A DNA stretch of 64,000 nucleotides from positions 186,001-250,000 of the forward strand of contig NZ_JAKZHV010000001.1 of NCBI RefSeq assembly GCF_022568835.1. The letters run 5' to 3'. The DNA is from Arsenicicoccus piscis (lineage in GTDB: Bacteria > Actinomycetota > Actinomycetes > Actinomycetales > Dermatophilaceae). The translations under genes and the position numbers were made by a program. Shown here one piece after another: positions 9,465 through 17,314 of the stretch; position 1 is the first letter of the stretch, and the number at the start of each line of letters is the position of its first letter. The notes beneath the pieces were generated by a model, which was given only the letters and a program-made list of their open reading frames with translations, searched no databases and was not told the origin of the DNA.

Positions 9465-9647
9465 ATGCCCTCCTCCACCTCTCCCCTGGTCGGTGCCGCG
9501 CTGAGTCTCGTCCTGGTCTTCGCCGGGTGGTATCTGCGGACCTCCGACGGCTCGACCGCGCAGACCTTCGGGACGCTCCTGCTCGGCGTCGGGATCATCG
9601 CCTGCCTCGCCAACCTCGCCATCTACGTCGTCACCCGCCGGCAGTGA
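9465..9647 (+). CDS. Small two-helix membrane protein, unknown
   Basis: Sixty residues with two predicted membrane helices (about 8-24 and 33-55) separated by a short polar loop, ending TRRQ. It lies 98 bases after the MHS transporter and 16 bases before the Lrp/AsnC gene, so it is probably co-transcribed with the regulator. The ribosome site is weak (GAGAATCGAG). No family recognised. It could be an accessory subunit of the transporter; nothing in the sequence proves that. Confidence 0.6.
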   Translation: MPSSTSPLVGAALSLVLVFAGWYLRTSDGSTAQTFGTLLLGVGIIACLANLAIYVVTRRQ

Positions 9648-9663
9648 GCGGGCAGGGGTAGCC

Positions 9664-10119
9664 ATGGATCGCATCGACGCCCGCCTCATCGAGGCCCTGT
9701 CGCACAACGGCCGGGCGACCTTCCACGAGCTCGGCCAGGTGGTCCGGATGTCCGCCAACACCGTCGCCGACCGGGTCCGGCGGCTGCAGCGCGAGGGGGT
9801 GATCGCCGGCTTCACCGCCGTGCTGGACGAGAAGGCGCTCGGCAAGACGCTCGGGGTGCTCAGCGACATCGAGCTGCGCGAGGGCGTCGAGCGGGTGGCC
9901 TTCGCCGAGTCGTTGACCCAGGTGCCGCAGGTGATCGGCGCGCTGCGGCTGACCGGACGTTACGACTACCAGCTGCACATCGTGTGCGCCGACACCGCCG
10001 AGCTGGAGTCGGTCATCGAGCTGCTCAAGCGCGACTACGGCGTCGCCTCGGTCAACTCCCGGCTGATCCTGCGCGAGGTTCCCGCCGACAAGACCAAGCT
10101 GCTCTCAGACAGATTCTGA
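9664..10119 (+). CDS. Lrp/AsnC-family transcriptional regulator
   Basis: A 151-residue regulator. An N-terminal winged helix-turn-helix (about 2-60: DARLIEALSHNGRATFHELG, MSANTVADRVRRLQREGVI) is followed by an alpha/beta RAM ligand-binding domain (about 65-145) of the type that forms octamers and senses amino acids. AGGGGTAG precedes the ATG. It follows the small membrane protein by 16 bases. Imperfect and perfect AT-rich palindromes right after its stop, before the phosphoesterase gene, are plausible targets. The effector is unknown. Confidence 0.92.
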   Translation: MDRIDARLIEALSHNGRATFHELGQVVRMSANTVADRVRRLQREGVIAGFTAVLDEKALGKTLGVLSDIELREGVERVAFAESLTQVPQVIGALRLTGRYDYQLHIVCADTAELESVIELLKRDYGVASVNSRLILREVPADKTKLLSDRF

Positions 10120-10163
10120 GGATTCGCGACATAACTCTGAGAATTCTCACAGCCAATTCTCAT
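10104..10163. promoter_or_regulatory. AT-rich palindromes downstream of the Lrp/AsnC gene
   Basis: An inverted repeat CTCAG-N7-CTGAG spans the stop codon (10104-10120). The perfect 12-bp palindrome TGAGAATTCTCA lies at 10138-10149 and a further half-site AATTCTCA at 10156-10163. The cluster stands out in AT content and resembles spaced Lrp-type sites. It may also act in termination. Confidence 0.45.
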
Positions 10164-10186
10164 TGATTTCGTGGCAATTCATGTCT

Positions 10187-10206
10187 TGTCCACCCAGCCG
10201 TGGACA
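10187..10206. promoter_or_regulatory. Inverted repeat TGTCCAC-N6-GTGGACA before the phosphoesterase
   Basis: Perfect 7-bp arms with a 6-bp spacer, 20 bases upstream of the ATG at 10227. It could be an operator overlapping the promoter or start region, or an mRNA hairpin near the ribosome site. The regulator is unknown; a phosphate-type regulator is a guess only. Confidence 0.45.
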
Positions 10207-10226
10207 GACGGGGATAGAACGACCCC

Positions 10227-12407
10227 ATGAGGATCACTCGACGTGTTGCCGGTGTCGCTGCTGTGGCCGTCACCGGTGTCGCCCTGAGCGGGTTCACCAG
10301 CCCCTCGTTCGCCGACCCGGTCGGCCACCGCACGGACACCACCATCACGAGCACCGGACTCGCGCCGGGGCAGATCAAGCACGTCTGGCTCATCATCTTG
10401 GAGAACAAGTCCTACGACGCGACGTTCACGGGGCTGAACCAGAACAGCTACCTGTGGAAGACGCTGCCGTCGCAGGGCGCGCTGCTGAAGAACTACTACG
10501 GCACCGGCCACTACAGCCAGGACAACTACACCTCCCTCGTGTCCGGCCAGTCGCCGTCGATGGACCTGCAGGAGGACTGCGACGTCGCCAACACCGACCT
10601 CGGGACCAACGCCAACATCATCGCCGCCCACACCGGCGCGCGGTTCGGCCGCACGGACCAGTACGGCCAGGTGCTCTCCCCCGCGGGTCCCAACGCTCCC
10701 GACGGCAAGAACGGCTGCACCTTCCCCAAGCACGTGCCCACGCTGTTCAACCAGCTGGACGCCGCGAACGTGAGCTGGAAGGGATACGCCCAGGACCTCG
10801 GGAACCAGCCCGGCCGTGAGGACGGGCTCGGCGGGGCACCCGGCAGCCGGGCCAACACCCCGACCACCAACCCCCGGGTCATGGCGCCGACGGCGGCCGA
10901 CAAGGCCGCCGGGATCACGTCGTTCACCGGGGCGCAGGCCAACGATCAGTACGTCGCCAAGCACTTCCCGTTCGCGTGGTTCCACTCGATCGTCGGGGAC
11001 GACAACACCGGCACCGACGCGCTCACCACCCCGGTGGGTGGGGGCACGGACACCGATGCGGCGCACATCGCCAACCTCGACCACGCCACGGGTGGCCTGA
11101 TCGCCGACCTCGAGAAGCCGGCCGACCAGGTGCCGGCGTTCAGCTGGATCACGCCCAACAACTGCTCGGACGCCCACGACGCGACCTGCAAGGGCAACAA
11201 CCTGTCCGGCCTGTTCGACGCCAACGGCAACCCGGACTACAGCAAGCCGCTCAGCACCCCGCCCGTCAACCACACCGGCGGGCTCTACGCCTCCGACCTG
11301 TTCCTGAAGTACTACGTGCCGCTCATCGAGCGGTCCGCGGCGTTCAAGGACGGCGGCCTGATCGACATCACCTTCGACGAGGCGAACCCGCCGTTCAGCA
11401 CCATGTCGTTCAACAACGCGACCGACCCGACCCGGGTGGCGAAGGCGGCTGCCAAGCACGAGATCTACCAGTACAAGAGCCCGACCATGAAGAGCATGGC
11501 CGGCGGCTACGTGCGCTACGGCGACAACCAGTTCCCCGCGGGCGGCGCGCTCGCGCAGGACTACCTCAAGGCCGACCGCGCGGGTCAGAACATCAACGGC
11601 AAGAACGTCCCGTGGGAGCCCACCGGACCGAACTCCACCCTCGCGACGGACCGCTACGGCAACCAGCTCTACCCGGGGCCGGGCAACAACGGCTACATCG
11701 TCCGGCCGCCCTCGTGCGAGCAGGATCTCGCGCTCGTGAACGCCGACAAGACCAACTGCGTCCCGGGCGCCAAGAACACCGGTAGCGACTACGGGCTGTC
11801 CCCCGCCAAGACGATCACCGCCAGCGCGGGCGCGGCGACGAGCACCATCGCCGCCAACGTGGTCACCACCGACATCGGTCGGGCCGTGACCGGTGCCGGC
11901 ATCCCCTCCGGCTCCTACATCGGCGCCGTCGTCAACGCGGGCCCGGTCATGGTGTCCGACCCGACCCAGCCGGTCAGCAAGGGCTCGTTCACGCTGGTCG
12001 ACGCCCGCGGCAAGAAGGTCACCACGACCGGCCCGGTCACGAGCATCACGCTCTCCGCGCTCGGCGTCCCCGGCCACCTCAGCCCCGGTCAGACCCCCGC
12101 GGCGGCCTTCGACGCCCGCACGCCCACCCCGGGCGGCGGCATCACCGGGTCGGTGCTCATCTCGCCGGCCATCAAGCCGGGGACCGTCTCGACCACGAGC
12201 TACAACCACTACTCGTGGCTGCGGACCATGGAGGACATCTTCTCGGTGTCGTCCGGGCAGGCGTACGAGCCCCTCACGGCCGGCACGATCAGCGGTGGGC
12301 TGGACAAGCTCGGTCACCTGGGCTTCGCGGCCCAGTCCGGCCTGATGCCGTTCGGCCGCGACGTCTTCACCGCTGCCGCCACCACCAAGGGGCACGGCGG
12401 CCAGTGA
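10227..12407 (+). CDS. Secreted phosphoesterase (acid phosphatase/phospholipase C-like)
   Basis: A 726-residue exported protein of the phosphoesterase family (AcpA/PLC type, alkaline phosphatase fold). A Sec signal peptide covers about residues 1-29 (MRITRR, hydrophobic core, likely cut after SFA). The N-terminal metal site region reads VWLIILENKSYDATF, followed by GHYSQDNYTSLVSGQSPS; a later ITFDEANPP probably supplies further ligands. Family members remove phosphate from phosphomonoesters or phospholipids outside the cell. Residues about 520-620 form an extra Thr/Val/Ser-rich region not needed for catalysis. Its stop overlaps the start of a lipoprotein gene (GTGA), so the two are translationally coupled. 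Confidence 0.86.
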   Translation: MRITRRVAGVAAVAVTGVALSGFTSPSFADPVGHRTDTTITSTGLAPGQIKHVWLIILENKSYDATFTGLNQNSYLWKTLPSQGALLKNYYGTGHYSQDNYTSLVSGQSPSMDLQEDCDVANTDLGTNANIIAAHTGARFGRTDQYGQVLSPAGPNAPDGKNGCTFPKHVPTLFNQLDAANVSWKGYAQDLGNQPGREDGLGGAPGSRANTPTTNPRVMAPTAADKAAGITSFTGAQANDQYVAKHFPFAWFHSIVGDDNTGTDALTTPVGGGTDTDAAHIANLDHATGGLIADLEKPADQVPAFSWITPNNCSDAHDATCKGNNLSGLFDANGNPDYSKPLSTPPVNHTGGLYASDLFLKYYVPLIERSAAFKDGGLIDITFDEANPPFSTMSFNNATDPTRVAKAAAKHEIYQYKSPTMKSMAGGYVRYGDNQFPAGGALAQDYLKADRAGQNINGKNVPWEPTGPNSTLATDRYGNQLYPGPGNNGYIVRPPSCEQDLALVNADKTNCVPGAKNTGSDYGLSPAKTITASAGAATSTIAANVVTTDIGRAVTGAGIPSGSYIGAVVNAGPVMVSDPTQPVSKGSFTLVDARGKKVTTTGPVTSITLSALGVPGHLSPGQTPAAAFDARTPTPGGGITGSVLISPAIKPGTVSTTSYNHYSWLRTMEDIFSVSSGQAYEPLTAGTISGGLDKLGHLGFAAQSGLMPFGRDVFTAAATTKGHGGQ

Positions 12408-13033
12408 GGATCGACCACCCGCGAGCGCGTCGGACGGTAGCCCTCGGGCTCACCGCCGGCGCGCTCGCGGCCACCCTGGCCGGCTGCTCCGGTGCCGCCG
12501 ACGCCCGGCCCCAGGCGTCGGCCACCGGCACCACGTCGGAGGTGACGCCGGGGGCGAGGTCGGGCGCCGACGGCATCGGTGACTGGCCGAGCTTCCTTCC
12601 GTCCCCGTCCACTTCGTCGATGGCCACCGGCAGCGTCGACCAGCCGGCCGTGTCCTACCCCGGCGCCCCCGTGCTGGTGCGGCTGGGATCGACCGCGGTC
12701 CGGGTAGACCTCGACGGGCCTTCCTACCCCGCCTCGACGAAGGTGGGCGCGGACCAGGTGCCCTGCACGTTCACCGTGACCTTCAGCGCGGCCGCCGACA
12801 CGACTGGCGCGGACGATCTGGGTTCCGCGCACTTCGACGTGCTCACCCATGACGGGAAGGTCCACCCGCTCAAGCCGGGCGCGGGCACCGGCTGGCCCAG
12901 GTCGATCACCCCCGGGGGCCGGGCCGTCGTCCGGCTGCAGGCGACTCTGCCGAGCGGCGAGGGCTTCGTGCGGTTCTACCCGAGTGGCAGTCGGGCCGCG
13001 GCCGGCTGGGACTACGTCGCCGAGACCGACTGA
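12404..13033 (+). CDS. Lipoprotein of unknown function coupled to the phosphoesterase
   Basis: A 209-residue protein with an Arg-rich n-region, a hydrophobic core and lipobox LAGC (Cys28). The GTG at 12404 overlaps the phosphoesterase TGA by four bases, which decides the start. The mature part begins with a Ser/Thr/Gly-rich linker and continues as a beta-rich domain of about 120 residues (SYPGAPVLVRLGSTAVRVDLDG to the end). No family recognised. The tight coupling suggests it acts with the secreted phosphoesterase at the cell surface. Confidence 0.75.
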   Translation: MRIDHPRARRTVALGLTAGALAATLAGCSGAADARPQASATGTTSEVTPGARSGADGIGDWPSFLPSPSTSSMATGSVDQPAVSYPGAPVLVRLGSTAVRVDLDGPSYPASTKVGADQVPCTFTVTFSAAADTTGADDLGSAHFDVLTHDGKVHPLKPGAGTGWPRSITPGGRAVVRLQATLPSGEGFVRFYPSGSRAAAGWDYVAETD

Positions 13034-13093
13034 GCGCTGCCGCCGGCGGCAGCCGACGAGACGGCAGGCCGTCGGGCCAGGCAGGATGGGCCC

Positions 13094-13894
13094 ATGATCA
13101 CGACCAACGACGGCGTCGGGCTCCACGTCACCGACGAGGGCGACGGCGAGGCCGTCGTGCTGATCGCGGGCTACACCGCGCCGGCGACGACGTGGGCGTT
13201 CCAGCGTGAGGCGCTGCTGGACGCCGGGTATCGCGTCGTGGCGATCGACCGTCGCAACCACGGCGAGTCGGACAAGGTTGCGCACGGGCAGCGCGTCGCG
13301 CGCCACGCCCAGGACGTGCGCCAGGTCCTCGAGGCTCTCGACGTGCGCGATGCCGTCCTGGTCGGCGGCTCGATGGGCGCCAGCACGATCTGGTCCTACG
13401 TGGACCTCTACGGCACCGACCGGGTGCGCGCGATCGTGAGCATCGACCAGACTCCGCGCATGCGCAACAGCGACGAATGGGCCTACGGATACTACGGATT
13501 CGACGACAGCAACTGCGGCACGTTCTTCCAGGGCAGCATCCCCCAGACAGGTCGCGGCTTCACCGTCGAGCAGCAGCTCGTGGGCCTGCAGCGGCTCGTC
13601 GACAAGCTCGGGCCGAAGGCCGGTGCGCTGCGCGGTGGCATCACGCCCGAGACGCTCCCGCTGCTCTTCGACCACGCCCAGCAGGACTGGCGCGATGTCG
13701 TAGAACGGGTCGAGGTGCCCGTGCTCATGCTCGCCGGCCGAGACAGCCAGATGTGGCCGTGCGAGCACGCGACGGCGATGGCCGAACGCAACGCCCACGT
13801 GCGCGCCCACGTGATCGAGGACTGCGGTCACGCCGCCAACATCGATCAGCCCGAGGCGCTCAACGCCGCGATCCTGGAGTTCCTGGACCGCTGA
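13094..13894 (+). CDS. Alpha/beta hydrolase
   Basis: A 266-residue single-domain hydrolase. The nucleophile elbow is GGSMGAS (Ser93), the acid Asp217 lies in AGRDSQMW, and His246 in CGHAANIDQP; the oxyanion strand is IAGYTAP. It resembles the haloperoxidase/esterase and aromatic-ring-fission hydrolase group, so ester, lactone or C-C bond cleavage are all possible. The cap (about 125-185) is rich in aromatic residues. The ATG at 13094 lies 60 bases after the lipoprotein gene; GGCAGGATGG precedes it. Confidence 0.88.
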   Translation: MITTNDGVGLHVTDEGDGEAVVLIAGYTAPATTWAFQREALLDAGYRVVAIDRRNHGESDKVAHGQRVARHAQDVRQVLEALDVRDAVLVGGSMGASTIWSYVDLYGTDRVRAIVSIDQTPRMRNSDEWAYGYYGFDDSNCGTFFQGSIPQTGRGFTVEQQLVGLQRLVDKLGPKAGALRGGITPETLPLLFDHAQQDWRDVVERVEVPVLMLAGRDSQMWPCEHATAMAERNAHVRAHVIEDCGHAANIDQPEALNAAILEFLDR

Positions 13895-13983
13895 CTCACG
13901 TGGCCGACGCCACCAGACCGCCGCCACCGCACCGACGTCACCAGACCAAGTCCACCACTCGACGACGAAAGAGACTGCCGCCC

Positions 13984-15378
13984 ATGCCGATCGACACCAC
14001 CGCCCTGATCGACGACCTCACGGCCCGGCTCGACGCCGACACCCTGATCACCGATCCGGACCGGGTGGCGAGCTACCTGCACGACGAGGCCGAGTGGGCG
14101 CCCTACGGCAAGCCGGCCGCGGTGGTGCGGGCCCGCTCGGCCCAGGACGCGCAGGCCGTGGTGCAGGTCTGCCACCAGCACCGGGCGCCCGTCGTCGCGC
14201 GCGGCGCCGGGACGGGGTTGTCGGGTGGGGCGAACGCCCTGGACGGCGGGGTCGTGCTCAGCCTGGAGCTGATGAGGGAGATCGTCGAGATCCACGAGCT
14301 GGAGCGCATCGCCGTGGTGCAACCGGGCGTCGTCAACGACGACCTGCGTGCGGCCTGCGCCGAGCGCGGCCTCTGGTATCCCCCGGACCCGGCCAGCTCG
14401 CCCTGGTCCACCATCGGCGGCAACGCGGCGACCAACGCCGGCGGGCTGTGCTGCGTGAAGTACGGCGTCACTCGCGACTACGTCATCGGGCTCGAGTTCG
14501 TCACCGGCACAGGCGATCTCGTGCGGGTCGGGCGACGCACCGCGAAGGGCGTCGTGGGCTACGACCTCGTCGGGCTGCTCGTCGGCTCGGAGGGCACCCT
14601 CGGCATCATCACCGAGATCACCGTCAAGCTCCGCCCGCTGCGCGACCCCGAGCGCACCATCGCGGGCTACTTCCCCGACCTGGTGTCGGCGGGGCGGGCC
14701 GTGACCGCCGTCGCGGCCGCCGGGCTCACGCCGAGCGCGCTGGAGCTGGTCGACCGCACCTGCCTGCAGGCCGTGGACGACTGGAAGAACATGGGCCTGT
14801 CGACCGAGGCCGACACCGTGCTGCTCGGCCGGATCGACACGCCGGGCGCTCAGGGCGACGCGGAGGCCGCGCTGATGGAGCAGGTCTTCAGCGACTCCGG
14901 CGCCGGCTTCGCCGTGGTGTCGAGCGACCCGCAGGAGGCCGAGCTGCTCTTCGCAGCCAGGCGCCTGGCCTACCCCGCGCTGGAGCGCCTCGGTGACGTG
15001 CTCACCGAGGACGTGTGCGTGCCGAAGTCCCAGGTCGCGCCCGTCCTCGCCGAGATCCAGGCGATCGCGGCGCGGCACGACACGGTCATCGCCAACATCG
15101 CCCACGCGGGCGACGGCAACCTGCACCCGCTGCTGATCACCCAGCCCGGGGACGCCGCGGCCCGCGAGCGGGCCCAGCTCGCCTTCCACGAGATCATCGA
15201 CGTAGCCCTCGCGGCCGGCGGCACGGTGACCGGCGAGCACGGCGTGGGTCTGCTCAAGATGGACGGCCTGCACGCCGAGCTGTCCGCGCCGGTGGTCGAG
15301 CTGCACCGAGCCATCAAGTCCGCGATGGACCCGGCCGGGATCCTCAACCCCGGCAAGGTCTTCCGGGCACACGGCTGA
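13984..15378 (+). CDS. FAD-linked oxidase, GlcD/D-lactate dehydrogenase type
   Basis: A 464-residue flavoprotein. The N-terminal PCMH FAD-binding domain (about 40-215) shows VVARGAGTGLSGGA and PPDPASS.WSTIGGNAATNAGG. The C-terminal cap domain has HAGDGNLHP and GEHGVGLLK, the substrate/metal signature of the glycolate oxidase GlcD and D-lactate/2-hydroxyglutarate dehydrogenase group. It oxidises a 2-hydroxy acid to a 2-oxo acid. GAAAGAG precedes the ATG. No GlcE or GlcF partner is nearby, which favours a stand-alone dehydrogenase. A crotonase gene follows after 21 bases. Confidence 0.92.
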   Translation: MPIDTTALIDDLTARLDADTLITDPDRVASYLHDEAEWAPYGKPAAVVRARSAQDAQAVVQVCHQHRAPVVARGAGTGLSGGANALDGGVVLSLELMREIVEIHELERIAVVQPGVVNDDLRAACAERGLWYPPDPASSPWSTIGGNAATNAGGLCCVKYGVTRDYVIGLEFVTGTGDLVRVGRRTAKGVVGYDLVGLLVGSEGTLGIITEITVKLRPLRDPERTIAGYFPDLVSAGRAVTAVAAAGLTPSALELVDRTCLQAVDDWKNMGLSTEADTVLLGRIDTPGAQGDAEAALMEQVFSDSGAGFAVVSSDPQEAELLFAARRLAYPALERLGDVLTEDVCVPKSQVAPVLAEIQAIAARHDTVIANIAHAGDGNLHPLLITQPGDAAARERAQLAFHEIIDVALAAGGTVTGEHGVGLLKMDGLHAELSAPVVELHRAIKSAMDPAGILNPGKVFRAHG

Positions 15379-15399
15379 CGCACGGCTAGATTGCGGGTC

Positions 15400-16200
15400 A
15401 TGGACGCTCCCCTGCTCGTCGACCGCCGCGACCACGTCGAGACCTGGACGCTCAACCTCCCCGAGCTGCGCAACCCGATCTCCGACGCCCCGATGGTCGA
15501 CGCCATCGTGGCTGCGGCCGACCGGGTCGCGCGCGACGCCGAGGTGCGCGCGGTCGTGCTGACCGGCGCCGGGCCGGCCTTCTGCGCGGGCGGCAACCTC
15601 AAGGAGATGGCTCGCCACGAGCCGCCGTTCGGCGGGCCACCGCACCTCGGCCGCACGGGCTACCGCGACGGGATCCAGCGGATCCCGCGGGCCCTGCACG
15701 CGCTCGAGGTGCCGCTCGTCGCGGCGGTGAACGGCCCGGCCGTGGGCGCGGGCTGCGACCTCGCCCTGCTCTGCGACCTGCGGATCGCCTCGACCCGAGC
15801 CCGGTTCGCCGAGAGCTTCGTGAAGGTCGGGCTGATCCCCGGCGACGGTGGGGCCTGGCTGCTGCAGCGCGCCGTCGGCCCCGCGCGTGCCGCCGAGATG
15901 ACCCTGACGGGCGACCCCATCGACGCGGCGACCGCGCTCGAGTGGGGCCTGGTGTCACGCGTCGTGGACCCCGACGACCTCCTGGCGCAGGCGCACGCGC
16001 TCGCCGACCGGATCGCCGCCAACCCGCCGCATGCGGTGCGGATGGCCAAGGCGCTGCTGCGTCAGGCGGCCCACCAGCGCCTCGACGAGGCCCTCCAGCT
16101 GGCTGCGGCCATGCAGCCCCTCGCCCACGCCACCGCCGACCATCACGAGGCCGTGGACGCGTTCCTCGCCAAGCGGGAGCCGCGGTTCACCGGCGAGTGA
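15400..16200 (+). CDS. Enoyl-CoA hydratase/isomerase family protein (crotonase fold)
   Basis: A 266-residue crotonase-fold protein. Oxyanion-hole segments are FCAGGNLKE and NGPAVGAGCDLALLCDLR. Aligned by eye to mitochondrial enoyl-CoA hydratase, the first catalytic Glu position is Phe (FAESFVKVGL), the second Glu is kept (RAAEMTLTGD), and the loop reads PGDGG with an Asp. It may therefore be an isomerase or another CoA-thioester lyase rather than a true hydratase. An in-frame TTG at 15391 is possible, but the ATG at 15400 is preferred. It is probably co-transcribed with the upstream GlcD-type gene. Confidence 0.88.
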   Translation: MDAPLLVDRRDHVETWTLNLPELRNPISDAPMVDAIVAAADRVARDAEVRAVVLTGAGPAFCAGGNLKEMARHEPPFGGPPHLGRTGYRDGIQRIPRALHALEVPLVAAVNGPAVGAGCDLALLCDLRIASTRARFAESFVKVGLIPGDGGAWLLQRAVGPARAAEMTLTGDPIDAATALEWGLVSRVVDPDDLLAQAHALADRIAANPPHAVRMAKALLRQAAHQRLDEALQLAAAMQPLAHATADHHEAVDAFLAKREPRFTGE

Positions 16201-16211
16201 GGTGGCTGCGC

Positions 16212-17201
16212 TCAGCCGTCGGCGCGGCGGTGGATGTCGTGGAACGGGTGCGGGCGCGCGGCGTCGCCGTTCGGGGTCCGGCGAGCGGCCTCCTGCTCGC
16301 TCATCGCGTCCAGCTGCTGCCGGACACGGGCATAGGCGGAGGCGCGCTCGCCGGGCGTCGTGGTGTTGGTGCGCATGAAGTCGAGCGCCGCGGCGGCGGA
16401 CTCGAGGGTGCGCCGCTCGTCATCGGTGAACGTGCTCCACATCAGCCGCTGCGCGTTGGCCTCGGCCGCGTCCAGGGCGACCTGGAACTGCGCGACCGCG
16501 CGGGCGTAGTCCGTGCGGCGGGCGTCGCGGACACCGGCCGGTGCCGCAGGGGTGCGGACCCGGTCGCAGCGCAGCATGGCGTCCAGGGCGGCGCGGGTCA
16601 GCGGGTCGGAGTAGTCGCGCATGACCGGGAAGTTGACGGCGGCCTCCAGGTCGTCGTCGTAGCGCAGGAAGCGCCGGGTCAGCTGCTTGTCGAGGGCGAG
16701 CAGGGCCGGCCACTCGCGCGGGAAGTCGACCGGCACGGCGAGCGCCCGCGCCTCGCGACCGGCGAGGAAGGGCACCTGCGTGACCAGCCGGTCGGTCGCC
16801 TGCTCGGTGGCACCGCGAACGCGGCCGACGACGAAGGCGCTGCACAGCGCCATCGCGAGGCCGACCAGCGCCAGGGCCGAGCCGACACCCACGCGGTAGA
16901 AGAACAGGGCCAGCGCTCCAAGCGTCGCTGCGGTGTCGTCACCGGCCGGTGCTGCGGGCACGACGAGCGAGGCGAACGCGTCCGGCAGCAGCACCAGGAC
17001 GGCGCCGAGGACCGTGAGCGCCACGCTGGCGCGCACGCCGAGGCGGGGCCGGCGGCTGGCGCCCCCGTCGAGCGGGGCTCCGCGGACAGCTCCGCGGACG
17101 ACCCGGCGGCGGGCGAACCGGGCGCGGAAGTAGGAGAGGACACCGGTGCCGAGCAGACCGGCGCCCACGAGGGCGATGACGGCGGAGAGGATGACTCCCA
17201 T
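16212..17201 (-). CDS. Membrane protein with cytoplasmic helical domain, unknown
   Basis: A 329-residue protein with three predicted membrane helices: 4-24, about 57-82 and about 95-128. A large, charged, mostly helical C-terminal region (about 130-329) is rich in Ala, Arg and Glu. No enzyme motif or family recognised. It ends 12 bases from the convergent crotonase gene. The ATG at 17201 opens the first hydrophobic helix directly, which supports that start. It is probably single-transcribed. Confidence 0.7.
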   Translation of the reverse strand: MGVILSAVIALVGAGLLGTGVLSYFRARFARRRVVRGAVRGAPLDGGASRRPRLGVRASVALTVLGAVLVLLPDAFASLVVPAAPAGDDTAATLGALALFFYRVGVGSALALVGLAMALCSAFVVGRVRGATEQATDRLVTQVPFLAGREARALAVPVDFPREWPALLALDKQLTRRFLRYDDDLEAAVNFPVMRDYSDPLTRAALDAMLRCDRVRTPAAPAGVRDARRTDYARAVAQFQVALDAAEANAQRLMWSTFTDDERRTLESAAAALDFMRTNTTTPGERASAYARVRQQLDAMSEQEAARRTPNGDAARPHPFHDIHRRADG

Positions 17202-17254
17202 GTGCTGTCAACGCGCCGCGTGGGCGCCGGGTTCCAGCGTGCTCGAGACTCTTC

Positions 17255-17277
17255 GGGCTGGGGCTGGGGCTGGGGCT
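17255..17277. repeat. Short tandem repeat (GGGGCT)n, about four units
   Basis: A six-base GGGGCT unit repeated about four times between the membrane-protein start and the 5'-nucleotidase stop. It looks like simple slippage-prone sequence with no visible function. Confidence 0.8.
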
Positions 17278-17314
17278 CGCGCCGTGACGCGAAGGCTTGG
17301 AGGGGTCTACCGGA

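Noticed and set aside
10179-12395. 738-codon antisense frame opposite the phosphoesterase
   Set aside because: Val/Gly/Arg-rich shadow translation with no family pattern; the sense strand has a signal peptide and catalytic motifs.
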